A stretch of DNA of 15,145 nt, taken from contig DIRQ01000125.1 of assembly GCA_002424365.1 (NCBI GenBank), positions 10,469 through 25,613 of the forward strand. The letters run 5' to 3'. Under the pieces are notes generated by a model. That model worked only from the letters and a program-made list of their open reading frames with translations. It was not told the origin of the DNA and did not search any database. The stretch comes from Syntrophomonas sp. UBA5432. Its GTDB lineage: Bacteria > Bacillota > Syntrophomonadia > Syntrophomonadales > Syntrophomonadaceae. This document shows, piece after piece, positions 14,340 to 15,145 of the stretch (position 1 is the first letter of the stretch; each line of letters opens with the position of its first letter). The translations under genes and the position numbers were made by a program.

Positions 14340-15059
14340 GTGGGGATAGTGAAGCTGGTCTTAAGGCATCTCAGCAGTGGCCTGATTTATGCTCGTAGCT
14401 TTAGACTAATCCCGGCTATGGTGGGTACTATTATTCCTTTTTTCTGGCAGTTGGTTAATCTGTATGGTACCCTGCCGGCAGTGGTTTTGATTATCGGCGT
14501 TTTTGAAATGCTTATAGTAGGCACGGCCGCCATATTTTATCCCCTATTGTTTTTTAAACTGAGCTTTATTGAGGTATACTGCCTAGCAGCGGTTTTTATG
14601 GTTGTTGCTATTATCAGCTGGCAGGTTATAAACATTACCGCTAACCACCGGGCTGGTTTCAAACTGATTAAACTGCAATTCTCAACCCGCACTGCCTTGC
14701 TTTTACTGGGCTTGCTGCTGGGCCACCGTTTAATACCTCTGCCACTATCGCCCCGGGCTACATTTTGGGATGTGCATTTAAAACCTGGCCTAGCCGGACA
14801 GCTAAAATCAAAAAGCAGGGACGAAATCGTAGCTGCTATACGCTATGACTACCAGCAGTCTCTAAACCTGATGGATGATGCCATATTTTTCGGCTGTTCC
14901 CCCGGGTCATTTAAAGAATTACTAATTACCGCCGGGCTTCAGGAGTCCCAGTTTGTTATTTCAGAAACCATCATTCCGGTGGAACATTCAAGAATTTTTG
15001 GATTGAAACGTCCTTTCTACTTATATGTAATATTTGTCCGCAACCGGATAGGTCAATAG
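14340..15059 (+). CDS. Unrecognised membrane protein with C-terminal soluble domain
   Basis: A 239-residue protein that I cannot assign to a family. Hydrophobic segments at about 22-42, 45-72, 76-100 and 116-136 suggest four membrane helices. A roughly 100-residue soluble tail follows (RDEIVAAIRYDYQQSLNLMDDAIFFGCSPGSFKELL...), ending in FYLYVIFVRNRIGQ. No catalytic motif is obvious. The start is uncertain: GTG 14340-14342 is only 3 nt from AAGGGA, and GTG 14349-14351 is an alternative. Clean codon usage through the whole frame and a strong terminator 28 bp after the stop argue that it is real. It follows the molbindin relic in the same direction and may once have shared its promoter. Confidence 0.7.
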   Translation: MGIVKLVLRHLSSGLIYARSFRLIPAMVGTIIPFFWQLVNLYGTLPAVVLIIGVFEMLIVGTAAIFYPLLFFKLSFIEVYCLAAVFMVVAIISWQVINITANHRAGFKLIKLQFSTRTALLLLGLLLGHRLIPLPLSPRATFWDVHLKPGLAGQLKSKSRDEIVAAIRYDYQQSLNLMDDAIFFGCSPGSFKELLITAGLQESQFVISETIIPVEHSRIFGLKRPFYLYVIFVRNRIGQ

Positions 15060-15087
15060 ACAAGACTTAAGTTAATCTCCATATCAA

Positions 15088-15127
15088 AATAGCGGGGGCC
15101 TGTAACCTCCGCTATTACTGTCTTTTT
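15088..15127 (+). terminator. Intrinsic terminator of the plus-strand membrane protein gene
   Basis: AATAGCGGGGG (15088-15098) pairs with CCTCCGCTATT (15106-15116) over 11 bp with one G-U pair and a 7-nt loop. TCTTTTT follows at 15121-15127. The final 18 bases of the window show no feature. Confidence 0.8.
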
Positions 15128-15145
15128 ATGGTGGGCCGTATAAGA

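Noticed and set aside
1..15145. CRISPR arrays, transposase genes, prophage or toxin-antitoxin modules
   Set aside because: No regularly spaced repeats, no recombinase or phage-like proteins and no paired small toxin/antitoxin frames are seen in the window.

Overview
The window is a chromosomal, mostly housekeeping stretch from an endospore-forming, low-to-moderate GC Firmicute. The gene order thrS / infC-rpmI-rplT / SpoU-family rRNA methyltransferase / pheS-pheT, the T-box and L20-type leaders, strong AGGAGG ribosome binding sites and a YtxC-like sporulation protein all fit Clostridia. A syntrophic or other anaerobic clostridial lineage (Syntrophomonas-like) is my guess, not something proven here.

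Layout. From the left edge to about 13.7 kb every recognised gene is on the minus strand, so transcription runs right to left. In transcription order: a membrane metallophosphoesterase (12283-13716); a hairpin-rich intergenic stretch with two related short repeats; a DUF192 protein (11662-12048); YtxC (10605-11528); a DUF445 membrane protein and thrS, apparently co-transcribed from a promoter at 10499-10527; the infC-rpmI-rplT operon behind a promoter and an L20-type attenuation leader; an RNA methyltransferase; pheS-pheT behind a T-box leader; and a nucleoside kinase whose N-terminus is built like the ThrRS editing region. On the plus strand at the right end are a decayed molbindin gene, a doubtful small ORF, and an unrecognised membrane protein with its own terminator. 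A symmetric pair of TATACT boxes near 13.8 kb probably separates the two transcription directions.

Function. Two aminoacyl-tRNA synthetases, initiation factor 3, two large-subunit ribosomal proteins and an rRNA methylase form a translation island. It is controlled by RNA: uncharged tRNA-Phe at the T-box, L20 protein at the infC leader, and probably IF3 itself through a non-canonical infC start codon. In several genes the longest open frame begins inside a leader hairpin or upstream of the ribosome binding site. I moved the starts of pheS, infC, the methyltransferase and ytxC accordingly.

Best second looks: (1) infC has no AUG/GUG/UUG start downstream of its Shine-Dalgarno sequence. (2) PheT lacks the roughly 110-residue N-terminal tRNA-binding (EMAPII-like) domain. 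(3) A molbindin gene carries two in-frame TGA codons and a single-base frameshift. (4) A 69-bp direct repeat brackets the infC-rpmI-rplT operon. (5) The nucleoside kinase and ThrRS share an N-terminal architecture, and the kinase has lost every editing-site ligand. I saw no convincing new multi-gene system.
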